A stretch of 64,000 nucleotides of DNA from Brachynemurus nebulosus (GCA_035578155.1 JAPWDM010000021.1:310001-374000); one strand, 5' to 3'; numbered from the stretch's first letter, positions 14,247 through 24,514 are shown. Program-made: numbers and translations. Notes: generated by a model from the letters alone, not told the origin.

Positions 14247-14395
14247 TCAGCAAGTGTACCCTATACGTACTCGTGAGAAAAAACATTCATCGACCTACGT
14301 CATCAGGTATATTCTGTACGTACTCACTAGAAAAAACATTCATATTTTTTATAACGACTTACGTCAGCAAGTATGTTCTGTACATACATCCGACA
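14244..14395 (+). repeat. ACGTCA tandem repeats at edge of Maverick block I
   Basis: Three degenerate units begin at 14244, 14297 and 14361. Each has ACGTCA(G/T)CA followed about 15-20 bp later by a TACGTAC-like motif, and the first two also carry GAAAAAACATTCAT. The same unit, with the same order of motifs, occurs at 33523 at the edge of the second Maverick-type block. I take it for what is left of a terminal repeat or an upstream control region. Confidence 0.6.
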
Positions 14396-14711
14396 TCAAT
14401 TTCCCCTACTATTAACAATTGCATTACTATAAAAGTCGAAATATGTCGAAGCAAAATATTACAGGGTTTTTGAAAATTTTCTACCTGATGAAAGGATAAC
14501 AATTATCACTAGAAATTAGAACTTACGCAAATATAAAGATTGTATAAAGAGTTTACGCTATCTAATAATTATGTATATATAAAATATAATGTAAAAACAT
14601 TGTAAAAAGCTTATAATCAATAAAACATTTGCGCATTAACGCATGCAAAATATCAGTTTTTAACTTTTGATTTCTTCTTGTCATTTTCGTTGTACATCGG
14701 TGTTGTGAATA

Positions 14712-15059
14712 ATGTTTAGCCAAAAATTTAATAACGTTAATAAACAGTGCAGTAAACCATTTGAGAACTTAGAAAAGTTAATTGTTGGGAAGAAATATAA
14801 AATAGTCGACATACGGAAAATCAAGAACAAGTTTGGTGATCGATGGGTCACGGAATTAGAAGACGTTATCATCACATTACCTGCACGGTTTCAACGAAGT
14901 TTAACCGACGAAGACGTCGCCGAGGCGAAAAAGAACGGCGAATTCATTTTTTTAATTTGTGGCGATAAAAAGTTTAATACATACTTATTATGTATTATAT
15001 GGAATAATGGAAGCCATTCAACAGCGTTTATGTATCGAAATTCTGTGTATGAAAATTAA
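14712..15059 (+). CDS. Small OB-like Maverick-associated protein
   Basis: A 115-residue frame starts at ATG 14712. Residues from about 24 onward show the pattern K-x-Y-K-I-x-x-I-x-K-I-x-x-K-F-G, then T-E-L-E-x, then I-T-L-P-A-R-F. The same pattern occurs in the products at 45784-46117, 45530-45760 and 58032-58421 in this window. Spacing of the hydrophobic residues suggests a small beta-barrel, perhaps a single-stranded-DNA-binding OB fold, but that is inference. The last 40 residues diverge from the other copies and may be read out of frame, so the gene could be broken near 14950. It is the first gene after the ACGTCA repeats. Confidence 0.6.
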   Translation: MFSQKFNNVNKQCSKPFENLEKLIVGKKYKIVDIRKIKNKFGDRWVTELEDVIITLPARFQRSLTDEDVAEAKKNGEFIFLICGDKKFNTYLLCIIWNNGSHSTAFMYRNSVYEN

Positions 15060-15231
15060 ACTTTATCGTCAATATCTTTTAGGAGCAATACGTGACGGTC
15101 AATTGGACATCATCAAGTATTTTTTAAGCTGGCATCCAGAACTAATCAATAACGACATCGATCCGTTGGTGTATAATGTCGAATATGGCGTTCAACCGGC
15201 TATCCTCGAATATTTAATTAAAATTAAATAA
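15007..15231 (+). CDS. Ankyrin-repeat-like small protein (truncated)
   Basis: I take ATG 15007 as the start (75 codons), overlapping the 3' end of the OB-like frame by 53 bp. The segment AIRDGQLDIIKYFLSWHPEL has the helix-loop-helix spacing of an ankyrin repeat (A-x2-D-G-x3-I-I-K-x2-L). A second hydrophobic unit follows. After the stop, decayed sequence to about 15392 still gives a short AIQYARPE stretch, which matches AIEYARPE in the minus-strand gene at 36350-36877. The original protein was therefore longer and of the same family. It is probably an accessory gene of the Maverick-type element. The ankyrin call is moderate. Confidence 0.55.
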   Translation: MEAIQQRLCIEILCMKIKLYRQYLLGAIRDGQLDIIKYFLSWHPELINNDIDPLVYNVEYGVQPAILEYLIKIK

Positions 15232-15392
15232 TGGTATATGCAGCAACTTTCTAATAAAATTAAAAAAGATTTTTTTGGGGAATCGAAATTTTTAACAATT
15301 AGGGGACAAATATTGTACAGACAAATGTATTAGTCAAATACCTAAAAAGTGTACGTATGCGGCAATTCAATATGCTAGGCCTGAATGACGCA
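15232..15392 (+). pseudogene. Decayed 3' part of the ankyrin-like gene
   Basis: The frame at 15358-15392 reads TYAAIQYARPE and then stops, paralleling the gene at 36350-36877. Confidence 0.5.
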
Positions 15393-15687
15393 CACACCAA
15401 TTTAATTTTTTAAATTATTCAATTGAATCGGTCAGTGCAGAAACCACATTAGTCAATAAAATTTGAAAATTCACTTTTTGCACTCAATGAGTTTATCTAA
15501 GGTAAACTGACATTGCGTAAAAAAACAATATCAGTCGGTGTTTTATTTTTGAAAATATAAAGACTTGGTAAGTAGTACTGAGTGCAGAAAGCACACAAGT
15601 CTGTGACTTATGTTGTTCTTGCGCTCAACGCTGATAATTGTCACTTTATAAATAATAAACAAATACTTTATAAAAAAAATAAAAAAA

Positions 15688-15771
15688 TAAAAGTGATATT
15701 TTGCAAAGTAAAGTATTTGTTTATTATTTACAAATATGGAATACCATAAAGTAACGCTCAAATCTATTAAT
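15688..15771 (+). repeat. Segment shared with Maverick block II
   Basis: About 85 bp closely matches 47340-47427 in the same orientation, including GTTTATTATTTACAAATATG and the short coding start MEYHKVT. It marks common ancestry of the two blocks. Whether it is a promoter plus gene start or a leftover exon cannot be told. Confidence 0.75.
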
Positions 15772-16089
15772 ATTAATTGTCACTTTCTTCATGAGGTGAC
15801 TGTCTATTATTTTTTATTTGCTGAGTACAGAAACAACACAAGTCAAATTTATTTTTGTTATTTTATAAAGAAAACTTTATTTAAAAATGAGAAAATAATA
15901 TTGTCAACACATTTCCGTAATATGAATGTAAAGTTTGAGTTGAAAAAATTTTCCCCAATTCATATTTTGGGAATAGTACACTGTTTTTTCGTTCTCCTGT
16001 AAAATTTCGAAAATGTGACTTACGTGATTTCTGCATTCACCGATTTAATTATATCAATTGCAACAAATAAATAATTTTTTTAAATTTAA
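15772..16089. other. No gene seen
   Basis: The plus-strand frame 15736-16002 begins in the shared segment but has no recognisable domain beyond MEYHKVT. Confidence 0.4.
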
Positions 16090-16870
16090 ATGATGCACAC
16101 ACCAATTAAGTCCAATAAACTTCAATGACGCACACATCAATTAAATCCAATAAACTCCAATGACGCAAACATCAATTTAATTTTTTTAATTATTTAATTA
16201 TCTTAGTTGCAACATTGTTGTAAGCAAATTGTCATGTACGGAGAAGATTGTTTTCTTCTTTGTAATTTGATATAATCAAGATGTCTGCGTCATTTAATTT
16301 TTTTAATTATCTAATTTTGTACCAATTGTAACATTGTTGTCATAATAATAATATTTAGATATATCCAGAATGTGATCCCCACACAAATATAATTTGGTCT
16401 ATAAAAGGCAAAAATAATCTTTAAATGTTTAGTTAATTTTTGAATTACAATAATTGACAACAACAATTTTAATATGGAATATTTTTGTATAAATAAACAA
16501 GGAGTGTGCAGAAAAATCAGCATTGGTGACATGATAAATATCATAGCAGATCATGTGAAAAATAATAATAATATCGAAATGGAAAAAACTTTAGAAGAAA
16601 AAGAAGCACAAGCAAGGCAGCATATGCAGCTGGATGAATCACTGGATCTTCGAATACCTAAGAAATTAATACCGTTGGATAATGAGATGGAAAAATAATT
16701 CAACAAATTATTTCGATAGAGGACAACCAATGGTTACAGCCACAACAACAACACCAACAGCTACTGAATATGGACATCAACGTACTGGATGAAGTAATTT
16801 GTCCAAAGGAAAATCCGTTAGTAAATCAAATAGATTTTTTTAATTTTTTCGATAGTTTATAAGTAAATTT
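16090..16870 (+). repeat. Segment duplication, upstream copy
   Basis: About 780 bp is repeated in the same orientation at 17680-18450. Each copy begins with short tandem units around CACACA(C/T)CAATTAA and CCAATAAACT, followed by a non-coding leader and then a small gene. The copies flank the nuclease-like remnant. Confidence 0.9.
16474..16698 (+). pseudogene. PLDLR-type small gene, truncated copy
   Basis: From ATG 16474 this reads almost the same protein as 18061-18447 for 74 codons and then stops. The cause is visible: the copy has five A where the other has six, after GAGATGG near 16690. The reading frame is lost and meets TAA at 16696-16698. The residual 3' sequence (to about 16860) still matches the intact copy, including the Q-rich part. 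In this copy the motif reads ESLDLR rather than EPLDLR. Confidence 0.75.
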
Positions 16871-16891
16871 TTTTTTTATATATGTTGTTAA

Positions 16892-17350
16892 AGAATTAGC
16901 TATTTATATATTATATATCTTGTTAAGGAATTAGCTAATGTTAAACTTAACAATAATGACAATTTTGAATTCGAGCACTTTTTATTCAAGCAACCATTCC
17001 CGTATAGTGAACTTACCGAGGCTGATAAGAGGCAAGCACATTGGCTTACAAAATTCTATCATGAATTACATTTCAACAGCGAGCATATTGAATATAATAA
17101 GGTAGCTGAAATAATGTCCACATTAAATGCGGCTAATACTGTGTTTGTAAAAGGAACAGAGAAAAAAAATTGGATTCAAGAATATGTGACTAGTGATATT
17201 ATCAATTTAGAAGATTTGGACTCTCCATCGGTAAAAAATTCATATGAACAATTTTATTGTAATATAAGCTGTTTAAATCATTGTAAGAATTATGCTATTT
17301 CTAACACTTTTGTATTATTCAAATGGGATAATAAAAATATATTAAATTAA
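16892..17350 (+). pseudogene. Uncharacterised nuclease-like Maverick gene, copy 1
   Basis: An open frame of 153 codons without a start runs from 16892 to the stop at 17350. Marks in order are KELA, a phenylalanine-rich F-L-F-K-x-P-F-P segment, a WLTKFYHELHFN segment, FVKGTEKKNWIQ near codon 85, and CLNHCKNYAISN near the end. The same series (KELA, IFK-x-P, HG-x-x-W, VKGEEK, C-x-x-H) is in the gene at 44767-45286. I know this as a widespread but uncharacterised arthropod family. An RNase H/exonuclease-like fold is a guess from the acidic and His/Cys marks. The start and N-terminus are lost. It lies between the two copies of the segment duplication. Confidence 0.55.
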
Positions 17351-17679
17351 AAATGTCTTTTTTTAAATTTTGCTCCCATATGTAATTAAAAATGTCTTTT
17401 TTAATTTTGCAGACTAAATCCTCCCACAGAGATCATGTTTCATCTAGACTTTATCATCCAGACTTTATACACAATTTAATTTTTATGTTATATAATTAGT
17501 ATTAATAAAAACAAACTCTGTACAAAGAGAATTTTTTTGTGACTTTTGATATAACTTAGATGTGCGCGGCATCTAATTTTTAATATTTAATTATATCACT
17601 TGAAACATGATGTATGCGCCATTTAATTTTTTTAATTATTTGTTAACTAATAAATAATTATTTTTTTAAATATAATTGA

Positions 17680-18450
17680 TGATGCCCACACCAATTAAGT
17701 CCAATAAACTCCTGTGACGCACACATCAATTAAGTCCAATAAACTCCAATGACGCACACACCAATTTAATTTTTTTAATTATTTAATTATGTCAGTTGCA
17801 ACATTGTTGTAAGCAAACTGTCATGTACAGAGAAGATTTTTTTCTTCTTTGTAATTTGATATAATCAAGATGTCTACGTCATTTAATTTTTTTAATTATC
17901 TAATTGTGCCAATTGTAACCTTGTTGTCATAATCATAATATTTAGGTATATCCAGAATGTGGCCCCCACACAAAAATAATTTTGTCTAGAAAAGGCAAAA
18001 ATAATCTTTAAATGTTTAGTTAATTTTTGAGTTGGAATAACTGACAGCAACAATTTTAATATGGAATATTTTTGTATAAATAAACAAGGGGTGTGCAGAA
18101 AAATCAGCATTCCTGACATGATAAATATCGTAGCAGATCATGTGAAAAATAATAATAATATCGAAGTGGAAAAAAATTCAGAAGAAAAAGAAGCACAAGC
18201 AACGCAGCATATGCAGCTGGATGAACCATTGGACCTCCGAATATCTAAGAAATTAATACCGTTGGATAATGAGATGGAAAAAATAATTCAACAGATTATT
18301 TCGATGGAGGACAACCAACGGTTACTGCCACAACAACATCAACAGCTACTTGATATGGACATCAACGTACTGGAGGAAGTAATTTTTTCAAACGGAAATC
18401 CGTTAGTAAATCAAATAAATTTTTTAAATTTTTTTGATAATTTATAAGTA
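17680..18450 (+). repeat. Segment duplication, downstream copy
   Basis: Matches 16090-16870 in the same orientation at a spacing of about 1.59 kb, and carries the uninterrupted small gene. Confidence 0.9.
18061..18447 (+). CDS. Small acidic protein with PLDLR motif
   Basis: An intact 128-codon frame from ATG 18061. It starts MEYFCINKQGVCRKISI, has an Asn-rich then Glu-rich middle, then QLDEPLDLRISKK at residues about 54-66, then a glutamine-rich stretch and a C-terminus rich in Asn and Phe. There is no signal peptide or membrane segment. PLDLR with basic residues just after it resembles the P-x-DL-S/R short motif that recruits the corepressor CtBP. If used, it would make this a transcription-modulating accessory protein. 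That is inference from one short motif; I do not recognise the family. The duplicate at 16474 is frameshifted. Confidence 0.55.
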   Translation: MEYFCINKQGVCRKISIPDMINIVADHVKNNNNIEVEKNSEEKEAQATQHMQLDEPLDLRISKKLIPLDNEMEKIIQQIISMEDNQRLLPQQHQQLLDMDINVLEEVIFSNGNPLVNQINFLNFFDNL

Positions 18451-18653
18451 AATTTTTTATATATGTGTTAATTTTGAAAAAATTAAATAAGTGTTTTCAA
18501 AAAAAAATTTTATTGTTTTAATAATTTACAAGATCCTAATGGAAGTGTACGTGTAGAATTCTTAACAATGTATCGTTTCTCGTCAAATGATGATAAACCG
18601 ATTTTTTATTGTTTAATCGTGAAAATTTTATGTTTTTGGGAACGAATGCATTG

Positions 18654-19897
18654 TTAAATTCTATACGCATTACAATTCATTATTAAATATTTCAGGTAGT
18701 CATCAAAAGTAAGCTTTTTAATTGTCGACATTTTTAATTCGTTTGATTCTTTTGGTTTCTTCTGTATCTTGTACTCGCAAGCTATACATTTTACTCCGTA
18801 ATCCAAGAAATTCCAAGAGCACTTTCCTAGAACATTCACCTGACATACGACCCTTTTGTTTTCGGTTTTGCAGAGGCATATTATACAATTTTGTTTTGGG
18901 TAATCAGATGTATCAAATTTGTGAATATCACGTTTCATTACTTCATGTACATCCTGATCGGTCCGTATATCATAAATTAGGCTGTCTGTATCAGTATATA
19001 AAAGTGAGACATTCGCATAATCGTATGTAGGATGCATATAGTTATAATGAAAAACAAACGTCTTTGAAATGCCCAATATACAGAAACCGACGTAAATTGG
19101 TTTATTAAAAAATATTTTTGTTTTATTCATTTCATTAACTGTGACATCTTTATCCATAACAAGCATACTATCAAAATTCGGTTGTGCCACAAAATGTTTA
19201 ATACCATTTTTTCCAAGCCAATGATTTCGTATAGAAACATTTCGATGTTTTCGTAAATTTTCCATTGTTTTACCAAAAATTGCGTTTATAATTAACTTGT
19301 ACAAATTTTTTTCTAATTCATTAGCTGCTTGTTTACGTTTCTCCGTATTAAAATCAACATACTCACGCAACCATGGCGACTGATCAAATTTTAGAGTACG
19401 ATGCACATGTGTAAGTTTTACCCCGAGTTGCAGATAGAATTTTAAATTCCGGTAATGTACCACATAACGTTCCTTCTTATATAAAGTTGTAAGTAATCGT
19501 TTTTGTTTGTAATTCGGTGGAACTCTGTTTTCCGGACATGGCGGCAAATCGCTAAAGTAATCATGCAAATACTCTGATATTTCTAATCAACTTGCAAAAT
19601 GTAACCGATCGGTGAGTCATCGGCGACATGGCGTACATCAATTTCTTCTTCCACCCACGAAAAATTACCAGTTAGAAGGTATTGCGACATAGCGTATCCA
19701 TATAAATTTACCACATCGTAATACATTAAATAGTGCGTCTCATCGTTTGGATTATATCCCGTTTTCATATATTTGTTATTGGCACGTGCGTAACGATTCG
19801 AACATTGACTAATCCCTCCTCGAATTCCTTTTTCGATAAACAAAAATTGATCAATGTCGGTGAACAATTCCAGCTGTTGCTCTGTATACTTTAACAT
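18654..19897 (-). pseudogene. Protein-primed family B DNA polymerase, palm/C-terminal part
   Basis: This is the polymerase half of a Polinton-type DNA polymerase that would copy the linear element from protein-primed ends. The first frame (19897-19583) has GGISQC and motif A DVVNLYGYAMSQ (Asp at residue 61). The second (19568-18654) has motif B KLIINAIFGKT (residues 91-101) and motif C YTDTDS (191-196). All three catalytic motifs are kept. The frames are separated by a stop and a shift around 19570-19585, and composition after about residue 220 of the second frame suggests another shift. The N-terminal exonuclease half is missing: homology ends near 19900, close to the dispersed repeat at 19994. 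The matching N-terminal half of another copy is at 34291-35870. Confidence 0.9.
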
Positions 19898-19993
19898 AGC
19901 ATCCCACCTTATATCCAGGCAATGTTAGATAGGGTACTGGACATTATTACCCCCTGTCAGTGTGTTAATTGCAAAAATTAGTGTATGTAAACT

Positions 19994-20590
19994 AGTATGT
20001 AATTTAAAAGGATGACTCACCCCCTCTCCAATGTTCCTCAAACTCAATTTTGAATTCGAGAATTTCATTTCTACGTTATTCTAATTGTCTTAAGCTATTT
20101 TCCATGAAGAAGAACTTCTTGAAATACCTAAATAGTACGATTATTCGACATAGTCACCCTCTAGTTAACTACCCCTAGACTTAATATTAGGATATTGAGC
20201 AAAAACAGCTAAATTAGATTTTTTGACGTAGATTTCAAATCTGTAAACAAAATTTTTATATTGTTTATTTTTCACCCCCTTTTTGCAAAATTAACCCCCA
20301 AATTTTAACCCCCAACCACCCCTGTTGATGTAATTTGAACAAATTGCATATCAATAGATAGCTCTTTAAAAAAGAGTAATATCGCCAATTTAAACTTTTA
20401 CTCTATCTCTTACTGTTTTCGAGATATTTGAAAAATTAAATTTTTACTCCAATTTTTGGAGGGCGATTTCACCCCTTCAAATCGTTTTGCCGCAGATAAA
20501 AAAAAATACGTGTCCCTTAGTTTTTAGTGTTCTACAACATATTTAAATTTCATCAAAATCGATAGGTCCGGCCTCGGGACCTTTACTTGT
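19994..20590 (+). repeat. Dispersed 0.6-kb repeat, copy 3
   Basis: Best match to 49427-50025 (inverted). It runs from AATTTAAAAGGATGACTCAC to CGATAGGTCCGGCCTCGGGA. No coding frame. It abuts the truncated end of Maverick block I. Confidence 0.85.
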
Positions 20591-20953
20591 CAGTCACTTT
20601 GCGCTCTCTGTCCAAATATATTTAAATCGTATAAACCCATCTCTTTTCCTTACCATTTGTCCTTGAATACTTCCAACACATAAAAAATCTATGCTATGTC
20701 TGAAACTCAAGCTTATGTGTAGGGTTATCCAAAAATAATTCAGTGATCGATTTTATTTTAATAAATAAATTGTAAATAGGGTAAAAGACCCCATTGTCGA
20801 TCGGGGTTATAAGTCCGATCAGTTTTGACATTTATATCTTAATGAAGTTATTTCTGAAAGAAACCTTTGATAAAAAAAATTATTGTTAATAGAATGATTA
20901 TTTTTCAATTTAAATTCACCTCACATTTAATGTCTCCTCACTTAATTTAAGAA

Positions 20954-20956
<3 letters not shown>
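20591..20956. other. No gene seen
   Basis: AT-rich sequence without supported features. Confidence 0.5.

Positions 20957-21031
<75 letters not shown>
20957..21031. repeat. (TA)n microsatellite
   Basis: About 75 bp of alternating TA. Confidence 0.98.
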
Positions 21032-21033
<2 letters not shown>

Positions 21034-22798
21034 CAATTTTTGTTGAATTCGTGAATTTTTAATATGGTGGATGATCATTATTCAAAACACATGGGTTATA
21101 AATTGTAACATTTTTCACCGAATTTTTAAAGTTATTAGCATAATAAAAATATACAAATAATTGTTATTAGTCCACTTAAGAGATTAGGATAACTAAATTA
21201 AATTTTATATGTGTTAAATATTATTTGTATGACTGATCCTTGTTGGGATCCAAGTTTTAAAGTTGGGTATTTTGAGAATTATATATTCCATATCTATTTT
21301 ATAAACATTTTTAATTAATTTTTGGGTTTAAAACACTTAACTAACCGTTTTTATAATTTCACTTTAATATTTTATTTATTTCAGAACGTAAAATCAATTG
21401 AAAAATAATTAATATTGAATTAAAACTTCGAAATTGAAATAAAAATGTCAGACATTTAGATTTGAAACGATATATAAATATATACGTCATCTATCGTCAT
21501 ATACTTCAACGATGTTTTTTAAAACATCAATAGATCACACTAGATGGCGAAAATCGTAAGCAGAGTAAGTAGAAAACGGAATCTGTATTAATTTTTTAAA
21601 CGTACTTCACAGACGGAACACTTAGTGGCATTGCAAGCAATTTATGGAAAGTTTTTCCCCGTGTATTTATGTGATAAATATATTTTGCATTGGCATAAGA
21701 TGCCATTTTGCATTTTTAAAAAAGTGAAATAAATATTGTGAAAAAAAAAACATTTACCTAAGTAATTCAAACAAATGGTAACGTTTAAGAGTATCAAACA
21801 TGTAAGTATTGTTTATTGACTGACATAAATATTATTTCAGTTTTTTTAACAGGGAAAAATGAACGAAAGTTGATGGAAAATTTCAAAAGTAAAAGCGGGG
21901 TAGCATATCCTACTAATAGCATTAATTCATAATTTAATGAGCAAGAAGTGCATTTTAAATATTAAAAAAATTTAATTTGACATTTAATAATATTATACAT
22001 ACATAAGATGTATGTATGTATTGCTCGAAATGCCTCTCTAAATCTGACACCAGGTGGCAATAATGTCATCAAGCTGGGTCCTTATTACATCAAAGCAAAT
22101 ATTATAATTATATACTATACAGATGCATCAAAAGATGTCGCTCTGTGTCTCGATATTTTAAATATTTACTATACATAATCACTGTTATTCACTTTATACA
22201 TATCAAAGTATTAGTTGAGTTATACGTGAAGAGATGGCAGAAAATGTGTATGATGTATGTCTAGTATCTTATGTACATAAATGCATGCTCTTTGTTTGGG
22301 GTCAGTATATTGATCTTTCAAAGGGGGTTAATATATTCTGTCCGATCTTTCATACACGTCAACAAATTATAAAAAAAAAAACATTAATAAATCAAAATTT
22401 TTGGGTTATATTTTCTTAAAAACATATCCATTCGATTAAAAAAACTTGGTTTCATACTTATTAAGAAAAAAAATGGGTGTTTTGTTTATTTTTTAATTTT
22501 TTTAAGCTAATTTAATGATACAGCTAAAAATAGTGATCGGTCATCGGGTCTCTTACCCTAAGTAAACTTAAGAATTTTAAAAAAAAATATATTTAAAAAA
22601 ATATTATAATACAATTTGGTTTTATACACTGTATGACATGTTGGCAATTATGTCAAATGTTAAATTATGTTGATGTTATGTTGTCATACTGATAATTATT
22701 TTTCGCCCATTATCAAGATCATTGTATATATAAGAATGTATATTGCTAGTAGAATTATAATTTTAATTTATTAAAAATAACAAACGACTTTAAAGAAT
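21032..22798. other. No gene seen
   Basis: AT-rich. A short palindromic stretch, GATGTTTTTTAAAACATC, lies near 21511. No coding signal. Confidence 0.5.
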
Positions 22799-23158
22799 TT
22801 TAATTTCAAATATTATTGAGTGCTTGTGAGACATTACTACGTATGACAAACTTTTGTTTGGATTTCAACACACGCAGTATTGATATGTTCACTTATTGTT
22901 CAGTTAAACTGAAACTTTAAGTACTCGACTACCTTGGTTAACATGACCAAAAACCACATATGTAAATTAAAAATCACAAAGTGATTGAAAAAATTATCCG
23001 GATCGGCCGGGAATCAAAACCAGGATCTCCTGGTAACTAGCCAGGCGTGCTAACCACTACACCAACGGTCCTATATGCTCGACAGGCGTCCGAGCCGGAC
23101 ACCCATTCAATCACCTATGTGTATTAGTACTCTCTCTGATTCGAGAAACAGTTACAAT
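22799..23158 (-). repeat. tRNA-derived SINE unit, copy 1
   Basis: A 360-bp unit is repeated in tandem with the next feature (offset exactly 360). On the minus strand its head is the tRNA-like sequence at 23000-23071. Confidence 0.8.
23000..23071 (-). repeat. tRNA-Thr-like sequence (SINE head), diverged
   Basis: A 72-nt cloverleaf can be drawn. Compared with the copy at 23360-23431, the T-loop is altered by substitutions (TTTTGATT for TTCGATT) and the acceptor by one change. These changes argue against a working tRNA gene. Confidence 0.7.
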
Positions 23159-23450
23159 TTTAATTTCAAATATTATCGAGTGCTTGTGAGACATTACTAC
23201 GTATGACAAATTTTTGTTTGCATTTCAACACACGCAGTATTGCTATGTTCACTTATTGTGCAGTTAAACTGAAACTTTAAGCACTCGTCTGCCTTGGTTA
23301 ACATGACCAAAAACCACATATGTAAATTAAAAATCACAAAGTGATAGAAAAAATTATCCGGATCGGCCGGGAATCGAACCCAGGATCTCCTGGTAACTAG
23401 CCAGGCGTGCTAACCACTACACCAACGATCCTATATGGTCACTTTTTTCA
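23159..23450 (-). repeat. tRNA-derived SINE unit, copy 2
   Basis: Second tandem copy of the unit at 22799, close to identical over about 280 bp. Beyond the tRNA-like head the flank carries ATCACTTTGTGAT, which also occurs inside the unit. Confidence 0.8.
23360..23431 (-). tRNA. tRNA-Thr(AGT)-like sequence, probably SINE head
   Basis: On the minus strand the 72 nt fold as a canonical tRNA. It has a 7-bp acceptor (GGATCGT / CCGATCC, one mismatch), a D arm GTGT/GCAC, an anticodon stem CCTGG/CCAGG with loop CTAGTTA (anticodon AGT, threonine), and a T arm CTGGG/CCCGG with loop TTCGATT. No intron. It closely resembles a threonine tRNA in the anticodon-to-T-arm part. Because it sits in a tandem repeat with a diverged sister, I take it as a SINE promoter head rather than a functional gene. 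Confidence 0.6.
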
Positions 23451-23470
23451 ATCACTTTGTGATTTTTAAT

Positions 23471-24514
23471 TTTCTACTTTAAAGAAATTTATTTAAAACA
23501 AAAATATCACAAACGTTATCCTCGTTAACCCTTTTAAACAAACCATATGGAAAAATTTTTTTAACTCAAAATGCCGGAGTTTTTGCTGCCAGTGACAAGT
23601 ACCATAAATAAGGTAAAAAGATATAGCAAATCAGTGATGCCAACATTAAAAAAATTACTTACCCTAGTAATTTGCAAAAAGAAATAGAAGTATACTTTTA
23701 AAGATGACGTATAATTTAATTATATAGTTAATTTAAAAAAAAAAAAAAGAAAAAATACAATTTAAAAAAAAAAAATTGTGGATATAAATATATACAAATG
23801 AAATATTTACAATTATTAAAAAAATTTATAAAGAATGCCAGAGTTAGTTGAGGTTATTCAATACCTACTTTTAACAACTTTGCCGGTTATGTTATCAAGG
23901 GTACGGATAGTACAGAAATATCGTCTAATAGCTGCCTATTTAGGAAAAAACGGGTACATTAATAAATAATTTTAATAAATTTGGTAATATTATATCTAAA
24001 TCACTATATTGAGCCGTACTGTGAGCTGGATTATACATAATAATAGTTTTTTCCCTTAAGGACCCACAAAAAATTTAATATTTTATATATTTTGTAGATC
24101 GTTAAAGGGAAAAACTTTATTATTATGAATATTATATCTGTTTAAAAGTAATTTTAATTTTATTTACAAAAACATTTACATGGCTTTTCAAAGGTAATTA
24201 TTCAAAAATAGTTGAAGATTAAAATAAATAAAACTTCTTGTTTTTATTAAAATAATCTTGCACAATAATTTTTAAATTATCTATTAACCTATTATTTGCA
24301 ACAATCCAGATAAATTTACAAAAAAAATTAAATATATCCACTCCTAAATCCGCCCGCCACACTAATGTTGACGATCCGGAGCGTCCTTGATAGTTCCAAA
24401 AAATAAAAAGGGTAAATTATTGTAAAAAATAATAAAAAAACACAATTGTCACTATGAAATGATATATTTTTCTTTTTCTGTTGTTACCAGGATGATTCTC
24501 CCAACATTCTAATA
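23471..24514. other. No gene seen
   Basis: AT-rich with homopolymer runs. Confidence 0.5.

Noticed and set aside
14244..14395. CRISPR-like array from three spaced repeats
   Set aside because: Units are degenerate, few and in a eukaryotic element context; no cas genes.
18722..19030. 102-codon plus-strand frame
   Set aside because: Antisense to the polymerase motif region.
22234..22419. 61-codon plus-strand frame as a gene
   Set aside because: Short, no motif, no flanking support.
23360..23431. Functional threonine tRNA gene
   Set aside because: The fold is good, but the sequence sits in a tandem repeat with a mutated sister, so a SINE head is the better reading.
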